DNA of 18,190 nucleotides from Clostridia bacterium (GCA_017553815.1 JAFZJT010000098.1:1-18190); one strand, 5' to 3'. Shown: positions 7,292 to 14,133, numbered from the stretch's first letter. The notes: generated by a model from the sequence alone, not told the origin. A program made the numbers and translations.

Positions 7292-8401
7292 TCAATGCTT
7301 CTTAAAGCATTTCTCAAATTCTGCTCTGATGCCGCGCTTTAGATACTGGGTTATGAAATTGCCCCAGTTGCCCTCAACGATGACCCAGCCTTTGTCGGAA
7401 AACGCAAAGTCCCAACCGACGTATGGATAATCCGGGATCTTACTCTGTATCTGATCGAGCATTTTCAGAAGACCGTCCCAATCGGGTATGGCAAAGCCTT
7501 TGACGATAACCCCGGTTGAAGGGTGGTCTTTGTAAAAATTGCACATTCTATCGAATGCATCGCCTATTACGATGCCGGTTTTACCGTCCACCTGCGCGGT
7601 CAGACCGCCGCTGCAGATGTTGTCAACGGAGGAACCGCCCTGCCCCATACGAACGAACGATTCAAACACAACGGCGTGTCCGTTTTCAAACCTTGAGCAA
7701 ATGCGGATCGTATTTACGGATTCGGGGTGCAAAGCCCCCATTCTCGGATCCTGCTGTATCAGTTCCTCGATGATCCATTTATCACCGGATGAGCTTAGAA
7801 ACTCGATCTCGCCGCGAATGGCTTCTTCGCTGCCATCGTGCTTTCTGATCGTTGTTCCAACGCCCATCTTTCCGCTTTCAAGCTTGGCGATGTATTCTCT
7901 GTGTTTGCGGCAGAATTCAATGAAGTCATCGTTTGATGCCGAACTGTCTAAAAGGCATACGTCGCGCTTGAAATACTCGCGAAAGCGCTTAAAGAAGCTG
8001 TATTTATCGTGGAGAAGCTTATAATCCGCCATGCTCACGTTGTGCATCATAACGGTGTCCTTCTCATTCCTCGATACAAAAGCCTTGCGCTCGGATTTTG
8101 AGAGCTTTTCAAAGCCGAAGATGAAGAATTCGGCAGGGGTGGTGTCGTTTTCATAGGCGCAGCGAATAATGTCGCTGCGAAGAGCTGCCTTATCGCTATC
8201 GCTGCGATCGCCGACATACGCCTCGATCGCTTCATCGATCGCTTCGGAATAACGAAGCTGCTTGCTGCCGACCACGCCCTTGACCCTTGGATAGGAGCCA
8301 ACGCCCTTGAAGCGGCGCTTGAGCATATTTATGCGGCGGTTAAGTTTCGAGGTCTTCAAATAACGCGCCGCACCTACCTTGCGAATCTTTGAAATAATCA
8401 T
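7292..8401 (-). CDS. Sugar-transfer-type ATP-grasp protein, divergent paralogue 3
   Basis: 369 residues. It is a diverged relative of the genes at 1-865 and 959-2056. The shared family blocks are a PESVNTIRI segment, SSVDNICSGG, and the C-terminal YVGWDFAFSDKG followed by VIVEGNWG, while the N-terminal half is different. A basic N-terminus (MIISKIRKVGAARYLK, then NRRINMLKRR) may contact membrane or a polyanionic partner. The start at 8401 is chosen because AGGTGG lies 5 nt upstream; a TTG at 8431 in the same frame lacks such support. It lies between the U32-like gene and MmgE/PrpD with 48 and 72 nt gaps. Probably a ligase acting on a glycan-linked or acid substrate; specificity unknown. Confidence 0.83.
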   Translation of the reverse strand: MIISKIRKVGAARYLKTSKLNRRINMLKRRFKGVGSYPRVKGVVGSKQLRYSEAIDEAIEAYVGDRSDSDKAALRSDIIRCAYENDTTPAEFFIFGFEKLSKSERKAFVSRNEKDTVMMHNVSMADYKLLHDKYSFFKRFREYFKRDVCLLDSSASNDDFIEFCRKHREYIAKLESGKMGVGTTIRKHDGSEEAIRGEIEFLSSSGDKWIIEELIQQDPRMGALHPESVNTIRICSRFENGHAVVFESFVRMGQGGSSVDNICSGGLTAQVDGKTGIVIGDAFDRMCNFYKDHPSTGVIVKGFAIPDWDGLLKMLDQIQSKIPDYPYVGWDFAFSDKGWVIVEGNWGNFITQYLKRGIRAEFEKCFKKH

Positions 8402-8449
8402 TAAACCACCTGATGATTTCTGATTGGTCAAACCGCTCTATGCGTTTTG

Positions 8450-9352
8450 TCAATTAAGGCTTCCCTTGGGGCTCCAAACCGCCTCGGGATAGTATTCATC
8501 GAGCATGCGCTTTACAAGGCAGCACTGCTTTGCGCGCTTTCTTGCATCATCTTCGGTGCTGTCCCAGCTATGGGTCGCTGCGACGGAACCGTCGGTTTTA
8601 AGGTAGATGGGTGCTGCGATCCTGACCATTTCGGGAACTTCATAATGACGAATGAAGCCGCCGGTGGACTTGGGATTCTCGGTATGGATATCGATCGGGC
8701 AGTCGATCGCCTGGCGCATGGCGGCAAGCATCTGAAGCTGAATATCGCGCACGGGGTTGATAGAATCGGCGCCAACGGACTCAAGCAGCTTTGCCGAGCA
8801 GGGGTTGCCGTGACCTGCGTGAGCGGATACCTTGAAGTGGCAATCATCTGGGATATCCCCCGCCTTTCTCATTTCATTGAGAACCCACAGGCAACCCTCG
8901 TCATATACGAGGAAGCCGCGGCAGCCGAGCCTTGCGGCGCGCTTAACGTCTTCGATCGCTCGAACGATCTGCTCCTGTCCGCGAAGACGGTAGCCCATGC
9001 GCACGCCCTCCTCGGTATGCACCGATGCGGAGGTGTCGGTCGTGGCTCTGGGGCCAATTGCGAGGATAAGATCGGTTTCCCACTTATGAGCCAGCTCAAC
9101 CATCTTGCCGATGTCATCATCGCTCAAGCGCATGATGCCTTGAGTCTGGGTGACGCGATGCAAATAAAGACCGTAGGAATCCATAGCTTCGAGCAAAGCT
9201 TTCATGACCTTGGGTCCCTGAATGCCGGGAACCTCGAAGCGATACTGGCCGCCGTCTTTAAAACGCTTTTCGGAAGTGGGAAGATCGTAGGCATCGCCGC
9301 CGGGCATGCCTATCGAGCGAAGAAATTCTCTGGTCTTATCCATGCTGTTCAT
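8450..9352 (-). CDS. U32-peptidase-like TIM-barrel protein
   Basis: 300 residues, soluble. The sequence has an alternating strand/helix layout typical of a TIM barrel: YRFEVPGIQGP, LYLHRVTQTQGIMRLSD, LILAIGPRA, GCRGFLVYDEG, FKVSAHAGHGNP, DSINPV, CPIDIHTEN and IYLKTDGS follow as successive strand-end motifs. Similar bacterial proteins with an HRVxQ...GPRA pattern are annotated as U32-family peptidases in databases, from memory; proteolytic activity is not demonstrated for this group and I would not assume it. The ATG at 9352 has GGAGG 8 nt upstream. It sits 41 nt after the hydroxyacid dehydrogenase. A role as a lyase, aldolase or epimerase on a small acid is equally plausible given its neighbours. 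Confidence 0.55.
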   Translation of the reverse strand: MNSMDKTREFLRSIGMPGGDAYDLPTSEKRFKDGGQYRFEVPGIQGPKVMKALLEAMDSYGLYLHRVTQTQGIMRLSDDDIGKMVELAHKWETDLILAIGPRATTDTSASVHTEEGVRMGYRLRGQEQIVRAIEDVKRAARLGCRGFLVYDEGCLWVLNEMRKAGDIPDDCHFKVSAHAGHGNPCSAKLLESVGADSINPVRDIQLQMLAAMRQAIDCPIDIHTENPKSTGGFIRHYEVPEMVRIAAPIYLKTDGSVAATHSWDSTEDDARKRAKQCCLVKRMLDEYYPEAVWSPKGSLN

Positions 9353-9393
9353 TGGTATTTCCTCCGTATTTTTATATGATGGTGTTTTGATAA

Positions 9394-10365
9394 TTAAAGA
9401 TACTTGTATTGTTCGATGCTTTCAAGATCGCCCTTTTCAAATGCCGCAATGTTTCTGAAAGCATCGCGAATCATTGAACTGAACGATTCCTCGGTTATTC
9501 CGCCAATATGCGGAGTGAGGATCACGTTTGAAAGCTTGCTGAGAGGGTAGTTTTCATCAAAAGGTTCGCTTTCGTGAACATCAAGACCCGCAGAAGCAAG
9601 TTTGCCGCTCGTGAGCGCATCGGCAAGCGCATGAGCATCCACGATGCCGCCGCGCGCCGTGTTGATAACCATAGCGCCCTGCTTCATCAGCTCTATGCGT
9701 TCGGCGTTGATCAGACCGCGCGTTTCATCGTTCAGCGCACAATGTATCGAAACGATGTCCGAATCCGCAAGCAATTCTTCAAGCGAAACATAGCGCATAT
9801 TGTTTTCTTTTTCAAAGCACTCGTCCTCGCGAAAAATATTGAAATAGTTGATCTTAACGCCGAACGGACGAAGCATGGCAACAAGGCGTTTTGCAATATT
9901 GCCCATGCCGATTATGCCAACGGTTTTGCCGCAGAGCTCGTGCGTATGAACGCCTTGCTCCTGCTTTTTCCAAACACCGCGCTTGGTGTTCGCATCGATG
10001 ACAGTGAGTCTTCGAAGACACGCAAGCATCAAAAGAAGCGCGTGTTCGGCAACGCTCTGTGCATTGATGCCTTGATTGACATAAAGAGGAATGCCGCGAT
10101 CTTTCAGCTCATTTAGATCCAGAGAATCAAGACCAACTCCCGTGCGCTGGATCATCTTGAGCTTTGGCGCGTTTGCGAGCACGTTGGCATCGATCTTGAG
10201 CCTGCCGCTTGCAAGAATATAGTCGGTATCGGGAGCTTTTTCAAGCAAGCTTTCCTTCGTGTTTGCATCGACTGTTTCCACATCGAATCCTTCGGGTGCA
10301 AGCTCGAAAACGATCTTTCTTGGGCTTTCGCTGTAGTTATTGGTTACAAGAATTCTTTTGTTCAT
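9394..10365 (-). CDS. D-isomer-specific 2-hydroxyacid dehydrogenase (phosphoglycerate-dehydrogenase-like)
   Basis: 323 residues. NAD-dependent reduction of a 2-keto acid to a D-2-hydroxy acid, or the reverse. The Rossmann glycine motif is VGIIGMGNIAKR (149-160). The catalytic triad can be placed at R238 (NTARGG), E267 (in LDVHESEP) and H286 (LTPHIGG), with the R-to-E spacing of 29 seen in SerA. RTGVGLDSLDL precedes the cofactor domain. No C-terminal ACT domain is present, so it is not the regulated long form of SerA. The frame opens at 10434, but the ATG at 10365 follows GGAGG with about 5 nt spacing and begins MNKRILVTNN, so it is the start. Its own promoter lies at 10400-10429. Substrate is unknown; the cluster suggests a hydroxy acid building block rather than serine synthesis. 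Confidence 0.88.
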   Translation of the reverse strand: MNKRILVTNNYSESPRKIVFELAPEGFDVETVDANTKESLLEKAPDTDYILASGRLKIDANVLANAPKLKMIQRTGVGLDSLDLNELKDRGIPLYVNQGINAQSVAEHALLLMLACLRRLTVIDANTKRGVWKKQEQGVHTHELCGKTVGIIGMGNIAKRLVAMLRPFGVKINYFNIFREDECFEKENNMRYVSLEELLADSDIVSIHCALNDETRGLINAERIELMKQGAMVINTARGGIVDAHALADALTSGKLASAGLDVHESEPFDENYPLSKLSNVILTPHIGGITEESFSSMIRDAFRNIAAFEKGDLESIEQYKYL

Positions 10366-10399
10366 CAATGCCTCCGAGCACCGCAGAATTTCGCCCATT

Positions 10400-10429
10400 A
10401 TTATAACACAACAAGGGCAGCCATTGCAA
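10400..10429 (-). promoter_or_regulatory. Promoter of the hydroxyacid dehydrogenase gene and those downstream
   Basis: On the minus strand TTGCAA (10424-10429), 18-nt spacer, TATAAT (10400-10405) preceded by an extended TGTG. The -35 lies inside the palindrome ATTGCAAT (10423-10430), and TTGTTGTG occurs at 10407-10414. Both 8-mers recur in the promoter at 11467-11495. It would add an internal transcription start within the long run. Confidence 0.75.
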
Positions 10430-10478
10430 TACAACGTAAGTTCTGCGTTTGCGCCAGCATCTGCCGCCCTCCTGCTAT

Positions 10479-11324
10479 TTACTTTTTCTCGCGCAGCGCT
10501 TTAAAGCCGAGAGAGCGCTGCTTGAGCCAATTCTTTAATCTATGCTTGAAAATAACCCAATGATATTTTCCGTTTGTATCCTTGTCGAGCTGTTTGAGCA
10601 TGAGGTTCACTTTGTTAAAATGCTGTTTCTTTTTCAAACTGCTGCTTCTGGAAACCTGTGTCCACGAATTCTCGACATTGGCTCGATAGGCTGACATTTC
10701 GTCCGCTATATAGAGTATTCCGCCGCGCAGGGCGCCAAGCACCTGCATTGAGTAGTCGAGCCTGAGTATCTGACGGAACGGAGGCTCGTTGTCGAGCAGT
10801 GCTTTCCTATAAAAAAGCGAATTGGTAGAAACGAAGGAGCCGCCGCCGGCGATGACTTCTTCAAGCGGAATGATGCAGGTATGATCGCGCCTTGCGATCC
10901 TTTTAATCACGCTGCCGGAGCGAGCATCGACCACCACGGAGGAATGCGTACACATATCGGCCTGCGGGTTCTTTTCCATTTGATCATATTGCTTTTGAAG
11001 CTTTTCAGGATCGGTCCAGTAATCATCACCCTCACAAACGGCAATATACCTGCCCCTGGCGCGCGGCAACTGGAAGCGCTTGGATATAGCTCCGCCGTTT
11101 GAATACTGATTTACGGTTTGATACATAGGCTTGATGAGATCCGGATACTTCTTTTCATATTCTCGAATTATATCCGCAGTGCTGTCGGTTGATGCGTCAT
11201 CATGAACGAGTACCTCAAACTTGAAGTTCGTGCGCTGCATAATGAAGCTTTCAAGTGCCTGTGCTATATACTTTTCGTGATTATAAGCGTTGCATATAAC
11301 GCTTACTTCGATGTTATCGCTCAT
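10479..11324 (-). CDS. Glycosyltransferase family 2
   Basis: 281 residues, cytosolic, GT-A fold. Begins MSDNIEVSVICNAYNHEKYI, the standard nucleotide-sugar-binding start of GT2 enzymes, followed by LVHDDASTDST (D42/D43) and a DXD-type CEGDDYWTDPEKLQKQ block (about 97-112). There is no membrane segment, so it probably acts at the inner face of the membrane on a lipid-linked or protein acceptor. The C-terminal third is basic (LKNWLKQRS). The frame opens at 11378 but the ATG at 11324 has GGAGG five nucleotides upstream, which decides the start. First gene of the long minus-strand run, with its promoter at 11467-11495 and a leader of roughly 135 nt. Its presence ties the run to glycan or glycoconjugate synthesis. 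Sugar donor and acceptor cannot be predicted. Confidence 0.88.
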   Translation of the reverse strand: MSDNIEVSVICNAYNHEKYIAQALESFIMQRTNFKFEVLVHDDASTDSTADIIREYEKKYPDLIKPMYQTVNQYSNGGAISKRFQLPRARGRYIAVCEGDDYWTDPEKLQKQYDQMEKNPQADMCTHSSVVVDARSGSVIKRIARRDHTCIIPLEEVIAGGGSFVSTNSLFYRKALLDNEPPFRQILRLDYSMQVLGALRGGILYIADEMSAYRANVENSWTQVSRSSSLKKKQHFNKVNLMLKQLDKDTNGKYHWVIFKHRLKNWLKQRSLGFKALREKK

Positions 11325-11466
11325 TCTTCCTCCGTTAAGACAAGTTATCATGTTATCAATATCTGTTTTCCGCTGCATCTATCTTTTGATTGTCTCGAGA
11401 AAACAAGCCGATTTTGCCGGAAAATCTCAAGTTTCAATACTCAGCAGATAACATTTATATTTTGGC

Positions 11467-11495
11467 AGTATACCACAACAAAGCCTTGATTGCAA
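11467..11495 (-). promoter_or_regulatory. Promoter of the glycosyltransferase gene
   Basis: Minus strand TTGCAA (11490-11495), 17-nt spacer, TATACT (11467-11472) with extended TGTG. Contains ATTGCAAT (11489-11496) and TTGTTGTG (11474-11481), the same two 8-mers in the same order as in the promoter at 10400-10429. Confidence 0.75.
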
Positions 11496-11586
11496 TAATC
11501 AATGAAGGCGCGCCGCGTCAATATCGAAGTGGTTTAAAGACCCTTGGCAATGTCGGTTTCCATAATACGATCAACCACAAAGGATA

Positions 11587-11620
11587 AGCGCCGCGGAGTA
11601 ATTCAAAGCTTCGCGGCGCT
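11587..11620 (-). terminator. Hairpin terminator after sdpI
   Basis: The 13-bp stem pairs 11587-11599 with 11608-11620. It has a G/C core of nine perfect pairs and two G-T pairs near the 8-nt loop. On the minus strand it is followed by TTATCCTTT, a modest T-rich tail; the plus-strand side has no T run. It therefore most likely ends the arsR-sdpI transcript. Confidence 0.7.
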
Positions 11621-11646
11621 GATACCATGCTTGATTAAGCTATCGA

Positions 11647-12321
11647 TTATTGCTCATCAACGCGCTCCGAATCCTGCTTATAATAGCGATACGAGCCGAT
11701 CATGCTGACAAGCAAGACAGCGGTGATGACTCCCATAAACACAGCTATGCACCAGGAGCCGCTGACGAGCATCATTAGGATGATGGTCACAACTCCGCCG
11801 ATAACAAGTGCTATCCCGCCCAAACGCTGGCTCTTTTGCCACACTCGCTCGTTTTTCATGCTCCATGAGGTGCGCAGGCCGAAGAAGGAGTTCATCCTCG
11901 CTTTGGGCATAAAGTTTCCGAGTATGATGAGCGTTATTCCCATGAAGACGCCGATAAAGGTCATGATGCTCTCGGCCTTGATCAGCTCAGTGTTATTGAT
12001 GTTTTTAGCCATCAGATATACGCCGAGCGCGGCAAACGGCAGGCAGGTGCCGATGCCGGTATAGAGTATGGGCTTTTCGTTCGATTTTTCTTCCTTCTTC
12101 CGCTCCTTCAGCGCAACGATCAGGAAAATTGCGCCCGTTAAAAGCATGATGCCCGGGAAGAGCAGCAGCTCGTATTTGCTGCCGTAGCGGTCGATGTTTC
12201 CGTTAAAATCATAGTGGAGCGGCACCGTGTCCGGCAAAAATGTCAGCAAAACCGCAGAAACGACGATCGAGCCGAGTATAATGGCAGCCAAAATTATGTA
12301 GAGCTTTCTGTTGTTTTTCAT
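11647..12321 (-). CDS. sdpI: SdpI-family immunity-like membrane protein (DUF1648 + SdpI)
   Basis: 224 residues with about six hydrophobic segments. The N-terminal DUF1648 part includes FLPDTVPLHYDFNGNIDRYGS, and the C-terminal SdpI part shows LGNFMPKARMNSFFGLRTSWSM followed by NERVWQKSQRLGG, the diagnostic pattern of the family. In Bacillus subtilis SdpI protects against the SdpC cannibalism toxin and relays its presence by tethering the repressor SdpR to the membrane. The ATG at 12321 has AAGGAG 8 nt upstream and lies 2 nt after the arsR stop; an upstream TTG at 12351 is less likely. No SdpA/B/C genes are in the window, so the pair may serve immunity to toxins of other cells or general envelope stress. 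Confidence 0.88.
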   Translation of the reverse strand: MKNNRKLYIILAAIILGSIVVSAVLLTFLPDTVPLHYDFNGNIDRYGSKYELLLFPGIMLLTGAIFLIVALKERKKEEKSNEKPILYTGIGTCLPFAALGVYLMAKNINNTELIKAESIMTFIGVFMGITLIILGNFMPKARMNSFFGLRTSWSMKNERVWQKSQRLGGIALVIGGVVTIILMMLVSGSWCIAVFMGVITAVLLVSMIGSYRYYKQDSERVDEQ

Positions 12322-12323
12322 TT

Positions 12324-12587
12324 TTATTCTCCTTTCAGATCCTTGATCCAAATCAGCGCCTCCTCCAAAACGGTGGCGTTCAGCTCATAATAGATGAATT
12401 TACCTTCGCGCCGATCGCGTATCAGCTCCGCCTCCTTCAAAACGGAAAGATGCTTTGAAATCGCGGGAAGACTCATCTCAAAATGCGCGGCTATCTCCCC
12501 TGCGGAAAGACAGCCCTTTTTCAAAAGGTTGAGTATCGTTCTGCGGGTCGGATCGCTTATCGCCCGCAGAGTGGCTTGCAGTCCCAT
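12324..12587 (-). CDS. ArsR/SdpR-type winged-helix repressor
   Basis: 87 residues, a minimal ArsR-family winged helix. MGLQATLRAISDPTRRTIL is the dimer helix and first HTH helix, LSAGEIAAHFEMSLPAISKHLSVLKEAEL is the helix-turn-helix, and IRDRREGKFIYYEL the wing. The metal-sensing ELCVCDL motif of ArsR/SmtB sensors is absent, which fits the SdpR subgroup that responds through a membrane partner instead of metal. The ribosome binding site AAGGAGGTGATC (12590-12601) matches the 16S anti-SD tail over its full length, predicting strong translation. It is coexpressed with sdpI 2 nt downstream and probably represses its own promoter through the inverted repeat at 12617-12632. Confidence 0.9.
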   Translation of the reverse strand: MGLQATLRAISDPTRRTILNLLKKGCLSAGEIAAHFEMSLPAISKHLSVLKEAELIRDRREGKFIYYELNATVLEEALIWIKDLKGE

Positions 12588-12616
12588 ATGATCACCTCCT
12601 TGATTTTGTGCATCAT

Positions 12617-12632
12617 TTAACCTTTTAGTTAA
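12617..12632. promoter_or_regulatory. Inverted-repeat operator of the arsR-sdpI operon
   Basis: TTAAC-N6-GTTAA, perfect 5-bp arms. It starts at the -10 element and covers the expected transcription start, the usual position for autorepression by an ArsR/SdpR dimer. The binding protein is inferred from gene position. Confidence 0.6.
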
Positions 12633-12660
12633 TTATAATGTTTTGAATTCATTTTGTCAA
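12632..12660 (-). promoter_or_regulatory. Consensus promoter of the arsR-sdpI operon
   Basis: On the minus strand TTGACA (12655-12660), 17-nt spacer, TATAAT (12632-12637): a perfect sigma-A consensus, which suggests a strong promoter kept off by the overlapping operator. Confidence 0.88.
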
Positions 12661-12723
12661 GTGTTTGCTCTGTATACCTTAGCCGCGCCAAAGCTTATAA
12701 CGAGCCTCTTTTTACCTTAAATA

Positions 12724-12752
12724 TTGACAAAGTGAGCGCGTTTTGATATACT
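12724..12752 (+). promoter_or_regulatory. Promoter of the cobalamin-controlled operon
   Basis: TTGACA (12724-12729), 17-nt spacer, TATACT (12747-12752). Transcription would start near 12759, just before the riboswitch, giving a leader of about 355 nt to the first gene. Confidence 0.87.
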
Positions 12753-12769
12753 CGCATTAATTGAATAGG

Positions 12770-12976
12770 CAGATACGGTCCGTTGAGGGCTTGTTTGTTA
12801 GTGTATATATCCTTTGCATTGATCAGACGCCCTCGGTTAATAGGGAATGCGGTGCGATACCGCAGCAGACCCCGCTACTGTGTTCGGTCACGAAAGCTCC
12901 ATATTGCCACTTTGCTTTTGCATGGGAAGGCGGAGCGAGTAGGTTTATCCGAGAGCCAGGAGACCTGCCGTATCGA
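12770..12976 (+). ncRNA. Cobalamin (adenosylcobalamin-type) riboswitch
   Basis: All hallmark segments are present. Closing helix P1 pairs GATACGG (12772-12778) with CCGTATC (12968-12974). The core GGGAAT...GGTG...ACCGCAGCAGACCCCGCTACTGTG runs in two conserved blocks from 12843 to about 12882. The B12 box AGCCAGGAGACCTGCC is at 12954-12969. Such elements bind corrinoids and switch off genes for cobalamin synthesis or uptake when the vitamin is plentiful. Downstream genes are uptake-like, so this is a transport riboswitch. No U-tract terminator follows; control is probably translational (see the helix at 13054-13110). Confidence 0.95.
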
Positions 12977-13053
12977 CCCTTCAAGGCGGCTTTCTGGAGC
13001 AAGCGGCTGTTTTGCATCGCAATTTGAGCTTATATTTGCTTTGTTTCGGCTTG

Positions 13054-13110
13054 ATACTCCGCGTACGCCGCATGGGGCTTGTAGACCCTGAAGAGAATAC
13101 ACGGAGGTAT
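13054..13110 (+). promoter_or_regulatory. Putative Shine-Dalgarno-sequestering helix of the riboswitch
   Basis: ATACTCCG (13054-13061) can pair with CGGAGGTAT (13102-13110), eight pairs with one bulged G, hiding the GGAGGT ribosome binding site of the first gene. This is the likely expression platform; how it communicates with the aptamer is not resolved by eye. Confidence 0.5.
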
Positions 13111-13116
13111 TGTAAA

Positions 13117-14133
13117 ATGAAACTCTACAAAAAGCTCTTTGCCGTGCTCATGAGCGCGGCGCTCGTCCTCTGCCTTGCTTTCAGCGGCGTTTCGGCCGAG
13201 GCAGTCCGCACCCTTCCCGAGGTACCCGACGGCTACGACGGTTACGTTGTGGTCGATTTCGAGGTTTTCGTCATGGGTTGGGGCTATATCATCGAGCCCA
13301 CCCTCGTTCCCTTCCATGAGGGCGAGACCCTTGCGGACGTTACCGTTCGTCTGCTTGAGACCGCTGGCGTCGGCGGCGATTACAGCAATTCGCAGTACGG
13401 CTTCTATCTCGCGGGCGTTGAGTGCCAGCAGCTTATCGACGGCATGGAGATCGTCGTTCCCGATTATCTCGCACCCGAGCTTGAGGACAATTTCGGCTGC
13501 TATAACGACGATGGCGACGGCTGGTACAATCCCGAAAACGGCGACGGCATCCTCTCCCAGTCCGAATACACATATTATTCCGGCTGGATGAACGTTGCGG
13601 GCAACGTTGCTCCCGATGTCGGTGCGGACGGCGTTACCGTTGAGGACGGCGTTGTTTACCGCTGGATGTACTCCATCTACGGCTGGGGTATGGACGTTGG
13701 CATCAGCGACGGTTGGGGCATGTTCCCTGCCTTCGATAACCCCTCCTACCTGCTCGACCGCGACGCGGCCACCGCGCTCTATGCGGAGATCGCAGCCGAT
13801 CCCGAGCTTTCCGCGATGGTTGAAGAAGGCGGACAGGCTCACGACGAATACGTTGCTTTCGTTGAGACCATCACCGATCTCGACAGCGACCAAGCGGCGG
13901 TTGACGCTGCGCTTGCTGCGCTCGAGGCGGCTCTTTACGGCGGCGTCACTCCCGGCGACGTGGACGAGGACGGCAGCGTTTCCATCAGCGATGCGCTCAC
14001 TATTCTCCGTCATGCGATGGGGCTTGAGCTTCTTGAAGGCAGCGTGCTTGAGACTGCCGACGTTGACGGCAACAGCACCGTGAACACCTATGACGCTCTG
14101 CTCGCTCTGCGTATCGCGCTCGACCTTATCTAA
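13117..14133 (+). CDS. Secreted DUF4430 (transcobalamin C-terminal-like) protein with dockerin domain
   Basis: 338 residues. Signal peptide 1-27 (basic KLYKK, hydrophobic core, cleavage after GVSA). Residues about 42-200 resemble DUF4430/transcobalamin-like C-terminal domains: FHEGETLADVTVRLLE, then SGWMNVAG (155-162) and DGVVYRWMYSIYGWGMDVG (177-195), the same spacing as the clear DUF4430 in the gene at 16016. A Ca-binding-looking acidic loop (NDDGDGW to GDGILSQSE, 130-150) is inserted before the SGW block. Helical spacer 215-275. Residues 279-338 form a type I dockerin: two loops, GDVDEDGSVSISDAL and ADVDGNSTVNTYDAL, each followed by a helix. Dockerins bind cohesins on scaffold or surface proteins. 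GGAGGT 8 nt before ATG 13117 sets the start. Being first behind a cobalamin riboswitch, it is probably an extracellular corrinoid-binding protein (inference). Confidence 0.85.
   Translation: MKLYKKLFAVLMSAALVLCLAFSGVSAEAVRTLPEVPDGYDGYVVVDFEVFVMGWGYIIEPTLVPFHEGETLADVTVRLLETAGVGGDYSNSQYGFYLAGVECQQLIDGMEIVVPDYLAPELEDNFGCYNDDGDGWYNPENGDGILSQSEYTYYSGWMNVAGNVAPDVGADGVTVEDGVVYRWMYSIYGWGMDVGISDGWGMFPAFDNPSYLLDRDAATALYAEIAADPELSAMVEEGGQAHDEYVAFVETITDLDSDQAAVDAALAALEAALYGGVTPGDVDEDGSVSISDALTILRHAMGLELLEGSVLETADVDGNSTVNTYDALLALRIALDLI

Larger units (their letters stand above)
11325..11646. other. Gene-free interval between the glycosyltransferase and sdpI
   Basis: This interval contains the glycosyltransferase leader (11325 to about 11460), its promoter (11467-11495) and the terminator hairpin of the arsR-sdpI operon (11587-11620). 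I see no convincing coding sequence: short plus-strand open frames here lack ribosome binding sites and recognisable protein features. Confidence 0.6.

Noticed and set aside
8447..9379. 310-codon plus-strand open frame opposite the U32-like gene
   Set aside because: It lies antisense over a gene with a good start and a recognisable fold. Its translation has no family motifs and no ribosome binding site; codon bias of the true gene keeps the opposite frame open.
10435..10478. Search for a terminator between glycosyltransferase and the next promoter
   Set aside because: No stable stem with a T run is visible on the minus strand, so transcription probably reads through.
13030..14013. 327-codon minus-strand open frame opposite the dockerin protein gene
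   Set aside because: It is antisense to a gene with signal peptide, DUF4430 and dockerin motifs, and has no recognisable domain of its own.
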